DNA from: a virus
Length of the DNA stretch: 64,000 bases
Strand: one strand, 5' to 3'
IMG/VR virus record: IMGVR_UViG_3300031823_000001
Coordinates: 97,741-161,740 of that record
The first letter of the stretch is position 1. Each line of letters opens with the position of its first letter. Below the pieces are notes generated by a model, which was given only the letters and a program-made list of their open reading frames with translations, did not search any database and was not told the DNA's origin. Of this stretch, positions 32,464-42,700 are shown in pieces. Made by a program: the position numbers and the translations under genes.

Positions 32464-32854
32464 CGTCTTGGATTTGTACGACCACGAGGTAGAGGAGATC
32501 CTCCAGCTCCAGTTGAAGCTGAACGACAAGGCGCGGTACGGCCGCCACAACTACACCGACTTCGAGCGGGAGATCCGCGAGCGGTTCGCCGGGATCGGCT
32601 TTACCGTCGAGGTGAGCTGGTACGGCTTCTCCGTGGGCGGCCAGCCGCAGGACGGCGCGATGCCCGAGGTCACCGTCACCGGCCGCACTGACGCGAAGCA
32701 CGTCTTCGACAAGGACCGCCAGGTGCACGAGGTCACCAACAACGTCCTCGGCATCCCCGGGGAAGAGGGCGTCATCAAGGCCGACCCGGACACCGTGAAG
32801 AACTTCCTGGACGGGAACGGAGGGCACGGCCATGGGCACGGACACTCCCACTAA
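32453..32854 (+). CDS. Hypothetical protein with His-rich tail, 133 aa
   Basis: ATG after CCGGAGGAGCAG, overlapping the previous gene by 11 bases. A helical N-terminus with FEREIRERFAGIGFTVEVSW is followed by a beta-rich part. The C-terminus ends GHGHGHGHSH, a likely metal-binding tail. The core somewhat resembles small head-completion-type proteins, but this is not established. Confidence 0.55.
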   Translation: MATDVLDLYDHEVEEILQLQLKLNDKARYGRHNYTDFEREIRERFAGIGFTVEVSWYGFSVGGQPQDGAMPEVTVTGRTDAKHVFDKDRQVHEVTNNVLGIPGEEGVIKADPDTVKNFLDGNGGHGHGHGHSH

Positions 32855-33296
32855 GTCCCTGCTGGTGCAGGAGGCCCCCTACCCCGACACCCTCCAGGAC
32901 CTGGTGGACAGCCTGGTCTACCGGCCGGGCTGGAAGTTCCGCCTGGCGCGCCTCGACCGGGGCCAGGGGAGCATCGGGCTGACCCTGGTCATCACGACGC
33001 TGGGCTATGACGCCTATCACGTGGACCGGGGCGAGACGTACCAGGTGAACCACTACATGCTGGTGCCCCCGGCCGCCTACAACCAGCCGTCGTGGCGGAT
33101 GTGGCTGTTCGAGCAGATCCTCCTCGTGGAAAAGCACGAGGCGATGGAGTTCTTCGCCTTCCTGTCCGAGAAGAAGATCACGCGCCCGTACGCGCCGAAC
33201 CACGGTTTCGGATGGGACCCGTACCTGGTGACTGAAGTCTCCTGGGACAGGGACCGCCGTACTAACTTCCGGAACGAGCTTTCCCCGGAGGCCTGA
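32832..33296 (+). CDS. Hypothetical protein, 154 aa
   Basis: It starts within the end of the His-tailed gene. Aromatic-rich alpha/beta sequence (LVYRPGWKFRLARLDRGQG, YQVNHYMLVPPAAY, RMWLFEQILLVEKHEAMEFF) with no membrane segment. Its stop overlaps the original terminase start in TGATG. Similar-sized proteins occur before terminase genes in actinophages, and a head or packaging role is possible. Confidence 0.55.
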   Translation: MGTDTPTKSLLVQEAPYPDTLQDLVDSLVYRPGWKFRLARLDRGQGSIGLTLVITTLGYDAYHVDRGETYQVNHYMLVPPAAYNQPSWRMWLFEQILLVEKHEAMEFFAFLSEKKITRPYAPNHGFGWDPYLVTEVSWDRDRRTNFRNELSPEA

Positions 33297-33352
33297 TGGC
33301 TGTCGGCCGGTGGGACGCCCCGGACACCACGGCCGCCGGGCCGCTCGACGTC
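33296..33352 (+). pseudogene. Stranded original 5' end of the large terminase gene
   Basis: The 19 codons from ATG 33296 encode MAVGRWDAPDTTAAGPLDV. The working terminase begins MAISRWQAPETQTAGPLDV at 34092. The two stretches match at 39 of 57 bases and most residues. The upstream copy runs on, in frame, into the HNH gene, so it is a remnant left when the HNH gene and a foreign terminase 5' region came in. Confidence 0.7.
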
Positions 33353-34102
33353 TATGCTCTAAGGAGGTTGCCCAGGCGCCGCGCTAACGGTCCTGGGCTG
33401 GAAGACCTGTGTGGAGGTCCCCCCATGGCTTCAGTGTACGTCTTTTCTGGTACCCCGAGCTGCACGGTGTGCGGCGTTCCGGTGCGAAGCGACAACAAGG
33501 TCGGTATCTGCGACCGGACTCCGGCATGTCGCCGTGTCCGTGCCCAGCTCGCTTATACCCCTGCTAAATGGGAGTTCTCCTGTTCTGTCTGCGACAGGGG
33601 TATCAGGGCCGACAATCACTCAGGCGTCTGCCAGAGGTCACCTGAGTGCCGGAGAGAACATGACCGTCGCCGCCATATCGCGAACCGGGCGAAGCGGCTT
33701 GCGGTCCAAAAGCAGTACCGGGACCGTCCCGGACGCGCATGCCGTTACTGGGCGTCCGGGTGCACTGAGCATGCCGTAATCGGAGGTCACGCCTGCCGGG
33801 AGCATGCCCGTCAAGAGGGCCGAGCCTTGCATGCAGCACACCGGACCAACCTCGTTAACCGGCTTGCGGAAGCACAGCACTGGATTTGCACGTGGGAGAT
33901 CTGCTGGCAGCCGATTCTTCCGGACCACCAGGTCGAGATCGATCACATCATCCCGATCTCCTCGGGCATCGTCATCCAGGATGAATGGAATCTCCAGGTC
34001 CTTCACCAGGGGTGCAACCGAGCGAAGGGGAGCAAGATCACTGGCCAGAGCGTGAGATTGGCATGGAAACACGGAATAGAGCTGATCTCAGTTGGCGATT
34101 AG
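33296..34102 (+). CDS. HNH homing-type endonuclease inserted at the terminase start
   Basis: 268 residues if translation begins at the old terminase ATG; ATG 33425 (GGAGG upstream) gives the likely native 225-residue form, MASVYVFSG. Two related zinc-ribbon units (CTVCGVPVRSDNKVGICDRT and CSVCDRGIRADNHSGVCQRS) precede a third Cys/His group and the HNH core: DHQVEIDHIIPISSG, then WNLQVLHQGCNRAKGSK. Free-standing HNH endonucleases cut alleles lacking them and spread by repair. Codon use is less GC-rich than in surrounding genes, which supports recent transfer. Confidence 0.8.
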   Translation: MAVGRWDAPDTTAAGPLDVYALRRLPRRRANGPGLEDLCGGPPMASVYVFSGTPSCTVCGVPVRSDNKVGICDRTPACRRVRAQLAYTPAKWEFSCSVCDRGIRADNHSGVCQRSPECRREHDRRRHIANRAKRLAVQKQYRDRPGRACRYWASGCTEHAVIGGHACREHARQEGRALHAAHRTNLVNRLAEAQHWICTWEICWQPILPDHQVEIDHIIPISSGIVIQDEWNLQVLHQGCNRAKGSKITGQSVRLAWKHGIELISVGD

Positions 34103-36215
34103 CCGGTGGCAGGCTCCCGAGACGCAGACTGCTGGACCGCTCGATGTCATGGAGTGGTTCAACGGGCCGCCTGTGCCCGACCCGGTTACGTTCATCACCG
34201 GAGAAGACTGGCTCGATAAGCCGCAGGCTTATCCTCGCCAGATCACGCTCATCAAGATCATCTTCTTGCGGGACGATCTCTTCACTGACTATGACAGGGC
34301 GGTCATCAGTGAGTGGCAGCGCAGATTCCAGGAGACTAATCCTGAGGCTGGCGACGGAAAGTTCAGCGCTCAGACTAAGGGTCTACAGCCTGACCTGTAC
34401 GAGAGAATGGCGTACCTCAAGAGACGCGGATACAAATGGTTCCCGGAACTCATTCTTGCTATCGGAAGGCGTGGGTCAAAGGGGTACCTGTCAGCCTTGT
34501 GCATGGCGTACGTTCTGTGGAACTACCTGTCTCTTGGTGATCCTCAATCTCATTACGGAATTGACGTCAACAAGCCACTCGCGTGCGCCGTCTTCGCGGG
34601 AAAGAAACAGCAGGCGATCGAGAACCTGTGGGGTGACCTGTACGGCGTACTGACTAGCGCGCCCTGTTTCACGCCTTACATCTCCGAGGCCCAGGTAGAG
34701 AGCCTGACCATCTACGCGCCATATGATTTCGTGCGGATGCGGAAGATGGCACAGCGAGGGATCATCTCGTCCAAGGACATGGCTACGTTTCGCATCGTTC
34801 CCCGGGAGTCCACCCCGCTAGCGCCCCGTGGCCCGGCCGGCTGCATCCTCGCGTTCGACGAAGCAGCTCACGTGAAGAATGCCGGGGTGACGAGAGAGTT
34901 CGGAGTTGTCTACGGCGCGGCCAAGCCGAGCCTTGATCAGTTCGGGACCGATGGCTTCACCGTGCTCCCGTCGTCCACCTGGGAGATGATCGGGAAGTTC
35001 TACGAGCTGTGGGAGCTGTCTCTTCAGCGTGAGCCTGCCCCGGAGCCGGGCGAGACGATGCCCGCCTACCCCACCAAGTTCATGGTCCAGATCGAGTCTT
35101 GGGCGATCTACGAGGACTGGGAGAAGGCCCATCTCCTGCCGCTGTTCCCGCCGGGATTCACGGGAGACCTGAACGAGTACGACCCGGAGAACTTGCCTCT
35201 CCTCAAGCCCCTCAAGGGCGCGATCCAGGCTTACGACGAGGAAATGGCCCGCGAGGAGAAGGCCAACCCCGATACGTTCCGGGTCGAACGGCGCTCAGAT
35301 TGGGCGACAGCCCTCGACGCCTACCTCAACACGCAGAAGATCGAGGAGATGTTCAGTCCCTGGGCGGAGCGCGACTCCCGGTTCGGCCGACCGGAGTTGT
35401 TCATGACCTCTAAGGGTCCCTTGTCGATCGACTACACGGCGCATGGCGACCCGTCAATGGTGAACTGCCGGTTCGGCTTCGCCGTCGCCCACCAGGAGCC
35501 GGGCCCGGACGGGATGAACCACGCCGTCTTCGACCTGATCCACTACTGGGACCCGGCCGATTTCGAAGATCATATCATCGACTACGACGTGCCGATCGAG
35601 TGGATCTTCGATAACGTCGTGCTGAAATTCCAGCCAGACGAACTGACCTTCGACCAATTCAACAGTGTTGCCTCGGTGCAGGCGCTCCAGAAGAAAGTGC
35701 GTGGGGCGCACCTCCAGAAGAACGTCATGGTCTACGAGCGGACCGCGACAGCCGCGTTGAACTGGAGCACGTGGGAGACGTTCAAGGCTGCCTTGAACAT
35801 GGGCCTCGTCCACGCCCCTCCCCACGGGGAGGCCAAGGACGAGCTGCGCTTCTTGCAGAAGCCAGAAGGACAGCAAAAGGTCGTGCACCCTGAGTCAGGC
35901 CCCGTCAGGACGAAGGACATCGCCGACTGCCTGGCTATCTCAACCGCCCGGCTGCTCGGCGAGCAGATGAAGGCCTATCTCGCCAAGGACCTGCGCAACC
36001 AGCGCCCGCACATGAGCCAGCCGGGCGGCCGGGACGCGCTTGACCGTTTTGCCCCCGACTCGGTAAATCCTCTCGCCGCCGAGCTTGGATCGGCCCAGGG
36101 GCGGGGAGGACTGTCGAGGGGGTTCCGGCCGGGCATGGCGCCGAGGATGGGGCGCCTCCAGCAGCAGGCCAGGTACGGGAACACCCCGGGGGCGATGCGC
36201 CGAGGGCGCTCGTGA
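34092..36215 (+). CDS. Terminase large subunit
   Basis: 707 residues from TTG 34092, which overlaps the HNH stop. The ATPase has a Walker A variant IGRRGSKGYLSA, Walker B CILAFDEAAHV and a coupling motif PSSTWEMIG. The C-terminal RNase H-like nuclease offers SIDYTAHGDPS (first Asp), WIFDNVV (second) and TKDIADCLAI (third). It cuts concatemers and powers DNA packaging into proheads. Roughly the first 800 bases use AT-ending codons much more than the rest, indicating a mosaic gene whose 5' part arrived with the HNH element. The C-terminal 60 residues are Arg/Gly-rich. Confidence 0.88.
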   Translation: MAISRWQAPETQTAGPLDVMEWFNGPPVPDPVTFITGEDWLDKPQAYPRQITLIKIIFLRDDLFTDYDRAVISEWQRRFQETNPEAGDGKFSAQTKGLQPDLYERMAYLKRRGYKWFPELILAIGRRGSKGYLSALCMAYVLWNYLSLGDPQSHYGIDVNKPLACAVFAGKKQQAIENLWGDLYGVLTSAPCFTPYISEAQVESLTIYAPYDFVRMRKMAQRGIISSKDMATFRIVPRESTPLAPRGPAGCILAFDEAAHVKNAGVTREFGVVYGAAKPSLDQFGTDGFTVLPSSTWEMIGKFYELWELSLQREPAPEPGETMPAYPTKFMVQIESWAIYEDWEKAHLLPLFPPGFTGDLNEYDPENLPLLKPLKGAIQAYDEEMAREEKANPDTFRVERRSDWATALDAYLNTQKIEEMFSPWAERDSRFGRPELFMTSKGPLSIDYTAHGDPSMVNCRFGFAVAHQEPGPDGMNHAVFDLIHYWDPADFEDHIIDYDVPIEWIFDNVVLKFQPDELTFDQFNSVASVQALQKKVRGAHLQKNVMVYERTATAALNWSTWETFKAALNMGLVHAPPHGEAKDELRFLQKPEGQQKVVHPESGPVRTKDIADCLAISTARLLGEQMKAYLAKDLRNQRPHMSQPGGRDALDRFAPDSVNPLAAELGSAQGRGGLSRGFRPGMAPRMGRLQQQARYGNTPGAMRRGRS

Positions 36216-36225
36216 CACAAGATCA

Positions 36226-36261
36226 CCGGCACCTTACCCTTGGGTAAGGAACATGTGCCGG
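36226..36261 (+). terminator. Two-part hairpin after terminase
   Basis: CCGGCAC/GTGCCGG outer arms and CTTACC/GGTAAG inner arms form a long stem without a U tract. It could be a terminator or an mRNA-processing structure. Confidence 0.45.
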
Positions 36262-36296
36262 AAGTGAAACGCTGTAAAGGCGGGAAGGAGATGTCC

Positions 36297-36596
36297 ATGA
36301 GCAGGAGCGGAGCCGGAACTGTCCGGACGGGCGTGCACGTGAGTGCGGCGCCCTCGGGCTGCGGCGCCTGCGGGCACCCCTACACCCTGCACAGCAACGG
36401 CAGGACCGGCTGCAAGGCGGCCGGCTGCAACGCGGGCCCCGCCGAGCCGTGCGGCGAGTGCCACGGCACCACCTTCAGCCTTGTCGCGGGCGTCGAGTGC
36501 ACCGTCTGCTCCGGCCGGGGCTCTGTCCCGGCGCCGTGCCCGGGGTTCACCTCCCGCGACCGGGTGCACGAGGCGGTCGAGCTGCTAGCCTCGTAA
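36297..36596 (+). CDS. Zinc-ribbon protein, 99 aa
   Basis: The second of two in-frame ATGs is chosen because GGAAGGAG lies six bases before it. Cysteine pairs occur as CGACGHPY, CKAAGC, CGECHG and CTVCSGRG, a pattern close to DnaJ-type zinc fingers and rubredoxin-like knuckles. Metal binding is very likely; the partner is unknown. It sits between terminase and the giant genes with terminators on both sides. Confidence 0.6.
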   Translation: MSRSGAGTVRTGVHVSAAPSGCGACGHPYTLHSNGRTGCKAAGCNAGPAEPCGECHGTTFSLVAGVECTVCSGRGSVPAPCPGFTSRDRVHEAVELLAS

Positions 36597-36622
36597 TCCT
36601 CGTCTGGTAGCAAGATCACGAG

Positions 36623-36662
36623 CAGCCTCCCGTGGAAGACATGGGAGGCTGTCGCTTTCTGT
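36623..36662 (+). terminator. Intrinsic terminator before the giant-gene operon
   Basis: A 9-bp stem (36623-36631 with 36643-36651) is followed by TCGCTTTCT. It isolates the giant-gene promoter from packaging transcripts. Confidence 0.7.
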
Positions 36663-36672
36663 CCGTCCTCCC

Positions 36673-36700
36673 TTACCCGAATACGGGCTTTCTTGATAAG
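36673..36700 (+). promoter_or_regulatory. Phage promoter/19-bp element, site 7 (leaderless, giant genes)
   Basis: -35 TTACCC, 16-base spacer, -10 GATAAG; contains ATACGGGCTTTCTTGATAA. The predicted start (about 36707) is three bases from the ATG at 36710. It would drive both giant genes. Confidence 0.7.
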
Positions 36701-36709
36701 GTGGACGGC

Positions 36710-39700
36710 ATGGCGTCGATTCAGGGCGACGGTCACGGCACTGACTGGGACCGTGTCTTCCGGGAGAAGGACCCCCGCCTCACCGAGGTGCACCGGGGCC
36801 TGCGCATCTGGCCGGACTACGACGCCTACCAGCACGCCCACGACAAGTCCGTCCCGGTCGCCGAGCGCGCCCACGCGCTGCTCGGCCACATCGGCGACCT
36901 CATGAGGCGCGAGCATCGTGGCATCGGCATGAGCTGGAGCGACAGCCCGACCCTAGCCCGGCAGGCCGCCGGGGAGGGCGGCTGGAGCCATCACGGGCTG
37001 ACCGGGCGCCCGGACCCTGAGAGCCCGGACTACGATGACCGGCCCTTCCACATGCCGGTGGTGCTGAACGCGGCGTGGCCTGAGAAGGAGCACATCGAGA
37101 CGCGCCCGCACGTCCTTGACCGCCACGGCGTGTTCCCCTATGACGACGCGGAGATGTCGCAGGGCGAGGTCCCCGTCCGGAATGGTGCCCCGGTGCGGGT
37201 CACCGGGATCTCCTGGGCGAAGGACGGTACCGAGCGCGACACCTGGAACCACCACGTCTTCGACCACCCGGTGCACTACAACGGCACGGAATTCGAGCCC
37301 CACGGTCCTGGCCACGAGCACACCGCCGCGCTACTGGAGCACTTCGAGGCAGCGGAGGGTGACGGCCGCCGCTACTACCACGCCAGCGACGAGGACTTCG
37401 AGCCCGGCGACACCGTGTCCGGCGGCCACCGGCTCGACGACCTGTACCTGGCCGACACCATCCCGGGCGCGCACAAGTACTACACCTCGGGCAACGTCTA
37501 CGAGATCGAGCCCCATGACGATCCGCAGCCGTCGATGAAGGGCGAGTACACGGTGCCGTCGGGCACCGTAAAGCGCAGGGTGCCGTCAGAGGAGGTCAGC
37601 AAGGCCGTCCGGGACGCCTACAACGCACCCGACCAGAAGGCCGCGCGGGACCGCACCAACCGCCGCCAGCGCGAGCACTCCTGGCGCGTCAAGAACGACC
37701 GCTGGTACCACGGCTACGGCGGCCAGGACAAGCCCGGCTGGGACGAGTACCAGTCCCACTGGTTCCCTGAGGGCATCGAGAACGCGACGGACGAGCAGTC
37801 GGAGGCGTCCCGGCACGGCAGTCCCCTGCCGCCGGAGATCCACCGCTGGATTCACGGGACGGAGGCCGCCGTGCAGCCGATCGACCTCTACCACCACACC
37901 ACTCCGGAGAATGCCGCCGCGATCATGCGCGAGCGGAAGATGAAGTCGGCCGAGCGAGGGCCGGACGGCCGTCTCTCAGCGTTCTTCACCACCGACCCGT
38001 CTCCCTTGGAGAGCCAGGCGGGCAGGCGGGGGAGCGCCACGGTTCACGTCCGGGTGCCCGAGCACCTGACCTGGGTGGAAGACGAGTTCCCGTCGGGCGA
38101 GCAATGGCACGGGATTCCGCTGGCAGAGCTGCGGCCTGAGCACTTCGTGGACTCCGAGATCAGCCGGGAGGCATCCGTGCAGCATCATGGCATCAGCGGG
38201 GAGAGTGCCCCGGAGAGCGCGGACATCTTCGCCGAGCCGACCGGGATCAGCCCGGTGGGCTCCCACCACGCGGACCTGATGCGCCACCCGGAGAGGTCCG
38301 TCCGGGTGAACGGGCGCGGGGAGAGCGAATGGGTGCACCCGCACCTGACCGCCCCGGACCACGGCCCGTACTACGTCGCCCGCGACCCCGGGGATCCGGA
38401 CGGCAACGAGGGCACCCTGCATGTCCTGGACCGCAACGGCCACGCGACTCACCGGCCCTACAAGGGCGGTAGCTGGCAGCACGCCAATGCCTACCGGGAC
38501 TGGCACCGGCTGACCTACCGCCAGGACCCGGAGGGGGAGGGGACTGAGCGCGACGTCCCCTCGATCATGGAGGACCACCAGCGGCACCTGTCCGCGAACC
38601 CGCCGCAGTTCCCGCATTCCCGCACCGACCCCCGCGACACCGAGATCCTGAGGCGGCCGGACGCCCGGGTGGCGCGGCCGGAAGGGTACAGCCCGAGTGA
38701 CGAGTACCACGGCTCCTACGAGGTGGTGCGGCACCCGGACACCGGCCGGTTCCACGTCGTGGACAACCAGGGCCGTCACGCCGGCGCCGGCTATGACGGC
38801 GCGCCCACGCAGATCGGCGCGGAGCGGTCCCGCGACTATATCGAGAAGCGCCAGATGGGCAAGGAGCGCGCCCGGGGCATCGCCGACAAGCTCATGGGCG
38901 GCGGCATGGAGGCTCTCGACCCGGGCGGCACGGCGGAGTCCCGCGAGTCCGAGGCGAATATGGCTGCGGCCTCGGACATGATGGGCCGTTACGAGGGCGG
39001 CCGGGGCAAGGTCAAGTTCGACTCCGACGAGGAGGGCGGGCGTCCCTACTACGAGCGGGAGCACCACCTGCCGAACGGGCAGGCCTCCGGCTGGTACGCG
39101 AAGCACTACGGCGGCCCTTCCGCCGACGTCTACCACCGGGCGACTGGCGACCTCTCCTACGCCCTGCTGCGGTTCCCGGTGCACCCGGAGGACGAGGGCA
39201 GCATGACCCCGCGCCTGCACCCGGCCTTCCGCGACGAGCACCTGGCGGAGTCGCTGAAGAACTGGCACGACAACGAGGAGAGCCAGGAGCGGCAGTCCCT
39301 GGAGGCGGCCGACCCGAGGATCAGCCGCTGGAAGCAGCAGCGCCTCGGCTCGCAGCACGAGGTGGTCGCCCACTTCGAGGAGACGGCCGCCGCGCAGGAC
39401 CCGGACGAACGCCCCTTCGGCTACTACACCCTGCGCCACCGCACCGAGGACCTCGGCGAGCGCAAGCCCCGCCATTTCATCGAGGCCCACACCCCCGAAG
39501 GCAGCGTCGTCGGGCGGATGAACTGGTTCGGGACGACCGGCTGGGTGCACCACATCGACGTGGCAGGCGAGGAGGACGACGTCGGCAACGGGTTGTCCTC
39601 GATCGGCGACGGCCGCGACCACCAGGGACGCGGCCTGGCTACCGCCATGTGGGACTGGTCGCAGGAGATGCGGCCCAAGGCGAAGCACTCCAAGGACCAG

Positions 39701-42700
39701 TCCAATCAGGGCAAGGCGTGGGCGCGCGGGCTGAAGGACCGCGAGCGCCGCGACCCGCCGGAGGAGCCGCCGTCCTTTCAGGTGACCGCAGCAGCGGAGT
39801 ACGGCCCGAAGCCCGAGTTCCGGGCTGCGCCGGAGCACCTGTCTGATGACGAGAAGATGGAGCACTGGGAGGGGGAGCGCCGGAAGAAGCACGCCTGGGA
39901 GTCGCACATCCGCCGGGGCCTCGCCCTGGGCCACCTCGACTACGGCTGCGCCCGCGAGCTGGGCTACTGGGGCAACGGGGACGAGCACCCGGACGAGACG
40001 TGGAACCACGAGGGCGAGATCGTCTCCCGGCGCGGGTGGCAGCCGCTCCCGCAGCGCCTGTACCACGTCACTACCAACCTCCCGGCGGTCCGCGAGCACG
40101 GGCTGAAGTCCCGCCGCGAGCTGGGGCAGCACACCACCGGGGGACTGGGCCTCGGCGGCGGCCCGGACGACACCGTCTCCCTGACCTCGCATCACGGCAC
40201 CGCCCGGAACATCCTGCGGTCGATGCATGAGTACCACGACGTCCTCAACGGCAGGAAGACCCCGCAGGAGATGATCGACGAGGCCCGCACCGGGTCCTCG
40301 GCGGAGCGTCCCTTCCTGCACGACTGGATCGGCCTGTCCGGGCACCCGGTCCCGGAGGAAGACGAGCTGCCCCGGCCGATGCGGGCGGTAATGGAGGGCC
40401 ATGAGGTCTACACCAACCCGACGCTGCGCACCCGCGAGGACATGCACGAGCAGGAGGGTCCCGGCTGGGAGCCGGAGGACGAGGGGCGTGACTTCGCCGG
40501 GCACCACGTCCACAACGGGCCGTGGCGCCGCACCCCGACGCCCGAGCGCCGCCGCCAGCAGCTATCGGAGTTCTACAAGAACTTCTCCTGGGCCAGGTCG
40601 TGGGCGAAGGGGCCGGACAACCCGCTGTTCTCGGCCAACGACGCCGAGGGCTTCGCGCACCTCGACCCCCGGCACTTCGCGATCGTCCACGCGACCCCGC
40701 ATCCCGGCGCCCAGGGGTTCCCGCAGTCGTCGCTGCAAGAGTGGCGCACCGCGAGCGGTGACGCAGTGCACGTGCACCGGGCCGAGCAGCTTGAAGGCGG
40801 CCACCTGAAGGAGGCATCAGTGAGCCTTGCGTCGCGCTTCCAGCCAGGGCTTCGCAACCCGCACACAGGCGGGGACGAGTGGTTTCACGGCACCCAGTCC
40901 GACCCCGGGGACTTCGTGCACGGGTTCTCCCACGACGACACCCATGACCACGAAGACGAGGAGCTGCGCGAGCACCTGTCGCACTGGAACACCAAGCTCG
41001 GCTCTCACTTCGCGGCCGACCACGGGGTGGCGGAGCACTTCGCCCGTCAGGGGGCTTCGACGGACGACGACGAGGACGACTGGGGCGGTGACGACGGCCG
41101 CAGCCGCTACCAGGAGAAGGACCCGCAGTCGGTGATCCACGCCCGGCTGCACCTGCGCAACCCGAAGGTCTACGACTCTGAGTTCGACATGGACCACGAG
41201 GCGTACGAGCACGAGTACGGGCAGCGGAAGAACTACATCTCGAAGCACTTCGAGGACAGCTACGAGGACGAGGACCCGTCTCACGAGGATTACGACCCGG
41301 ATACCCCGGGCGAAGGCGAGGAGTGGCCGCTGGCCGCCCGGTACCGGCACGACGACAAGCAGCCGATCCCCCGTGAGCAGATGCAGCGCCGGACCCTGTT
41401 CTCCAACCCGGACATGCCGGAGATGCCGGAGCGTACCCGCTGGCTGGCTTCCCACCCGGACAAGGCGGGGATTGCCCGGCGCTTCAAGGAGCGGCTCCAG
41501 GCCCAGGGCCACGACGGCATCCTGTACGGCAATGAGTTCGAGACCAGCCACGCCACCGGGGACGGGGGTCACCACGACCTGTCGGCCATCATCTTCCACC
41601 CGCACCAGGCGGAGATCACCCAGCACCACCAGACCGGGGCTCCCTGCCTGTCGCGCGAGGAGGGCGAGAGCCAGCGGGGCCGGATGCCGCAGCCCGGCCA
41701 GGAGGAGCTGCCCGGTGTCGAGGAGCACGCCGACCACTTCCCGAACGGGTTCCTGCGCGGCGCCGCCCTCCTCGCTCACTTCGGGGAGCCGAGGACGGCT
41801 ATGCCGCTGCACATGCAGCAGAAGCTCTTCCACATGCAGCCCGACCCGACATTGCACGAGCCTGAGTCCGGCCGCCATAACCCGTCCGACCCGGAGGCGC
41901 ACCTGCGCTGGCGGCACGAGCACGACGAGGGCTACGAGCCGGACACCTGCGAGCAGTGCGGCGAGGACCAGCGGCGCTGGCGCGAGCACGCCGAGAAGCA
42001 CGACGACTGGCAGCGCGGGCAGGACTGGTACACCGACTGGAGCGAAGAGCACCCGGGCGATGCCATCCACCGGGGTATCGGCGTCGCCCTTCCTCCGGAG
42101 GTGCACGCCGTGGTGCACGACGAGTCGCGGCCCCTTGCCGAGCGCGCCCGCGCCCTGGCGCATCACGTGGTGAGCAGGGGCGGCCTGGGAAACTTCTGGT
42201 CGTCCGACCCGGACGTGTCGAAGACCTACGCCGAGTCGTCCGCGAAGCGGTACAGCAGCCAGGGCGAGAAGACCCCGGTCATGCTGCATGCGCACACCCC
42301 GGGCACAGAGCACATCGAGACCGACCCGGAGACGCTCCAGCACTGGGGCGTTTACTCCTACCACCTGGCCGGGAACCGGGAGGTGCCGCTTCAGCACCAG
42401 GCCCCGGTGCACCTGAAGGGCATCTCCTGGGCGCCTCCGGGGCACGAGGCGCAGGGACCTCACCCCTCCGATCCCAAGTGGCACAACCCGGGACCGCACC
42501 GCTTCGACCAGGACCGGGCCTGGACGCACCACGAGTTCGGTGGCGACGGGATAAGCGCGAATGCCTCCCTGGCGGCGGTTGTAGCCCACTTCGATGAGGG
42601 ACCGCAGGTTCCGTCGTTCACCTGGAAGTACCAGACCTACGGGCCGGAAGGCGGCTACACCGACAAGGAGCAGGAAGTCGCCGGGCCGTTCTACCACGGC

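Noticed and set aside
33353-34091. Group I intron or intein interrupting the terminase
   Set aside because: The downstream part repeats the whole N-terminus and has its own start, which splicing would not need. The two copies differ at a third of bases, so recombination with a relative fits better. I could not fold the region.
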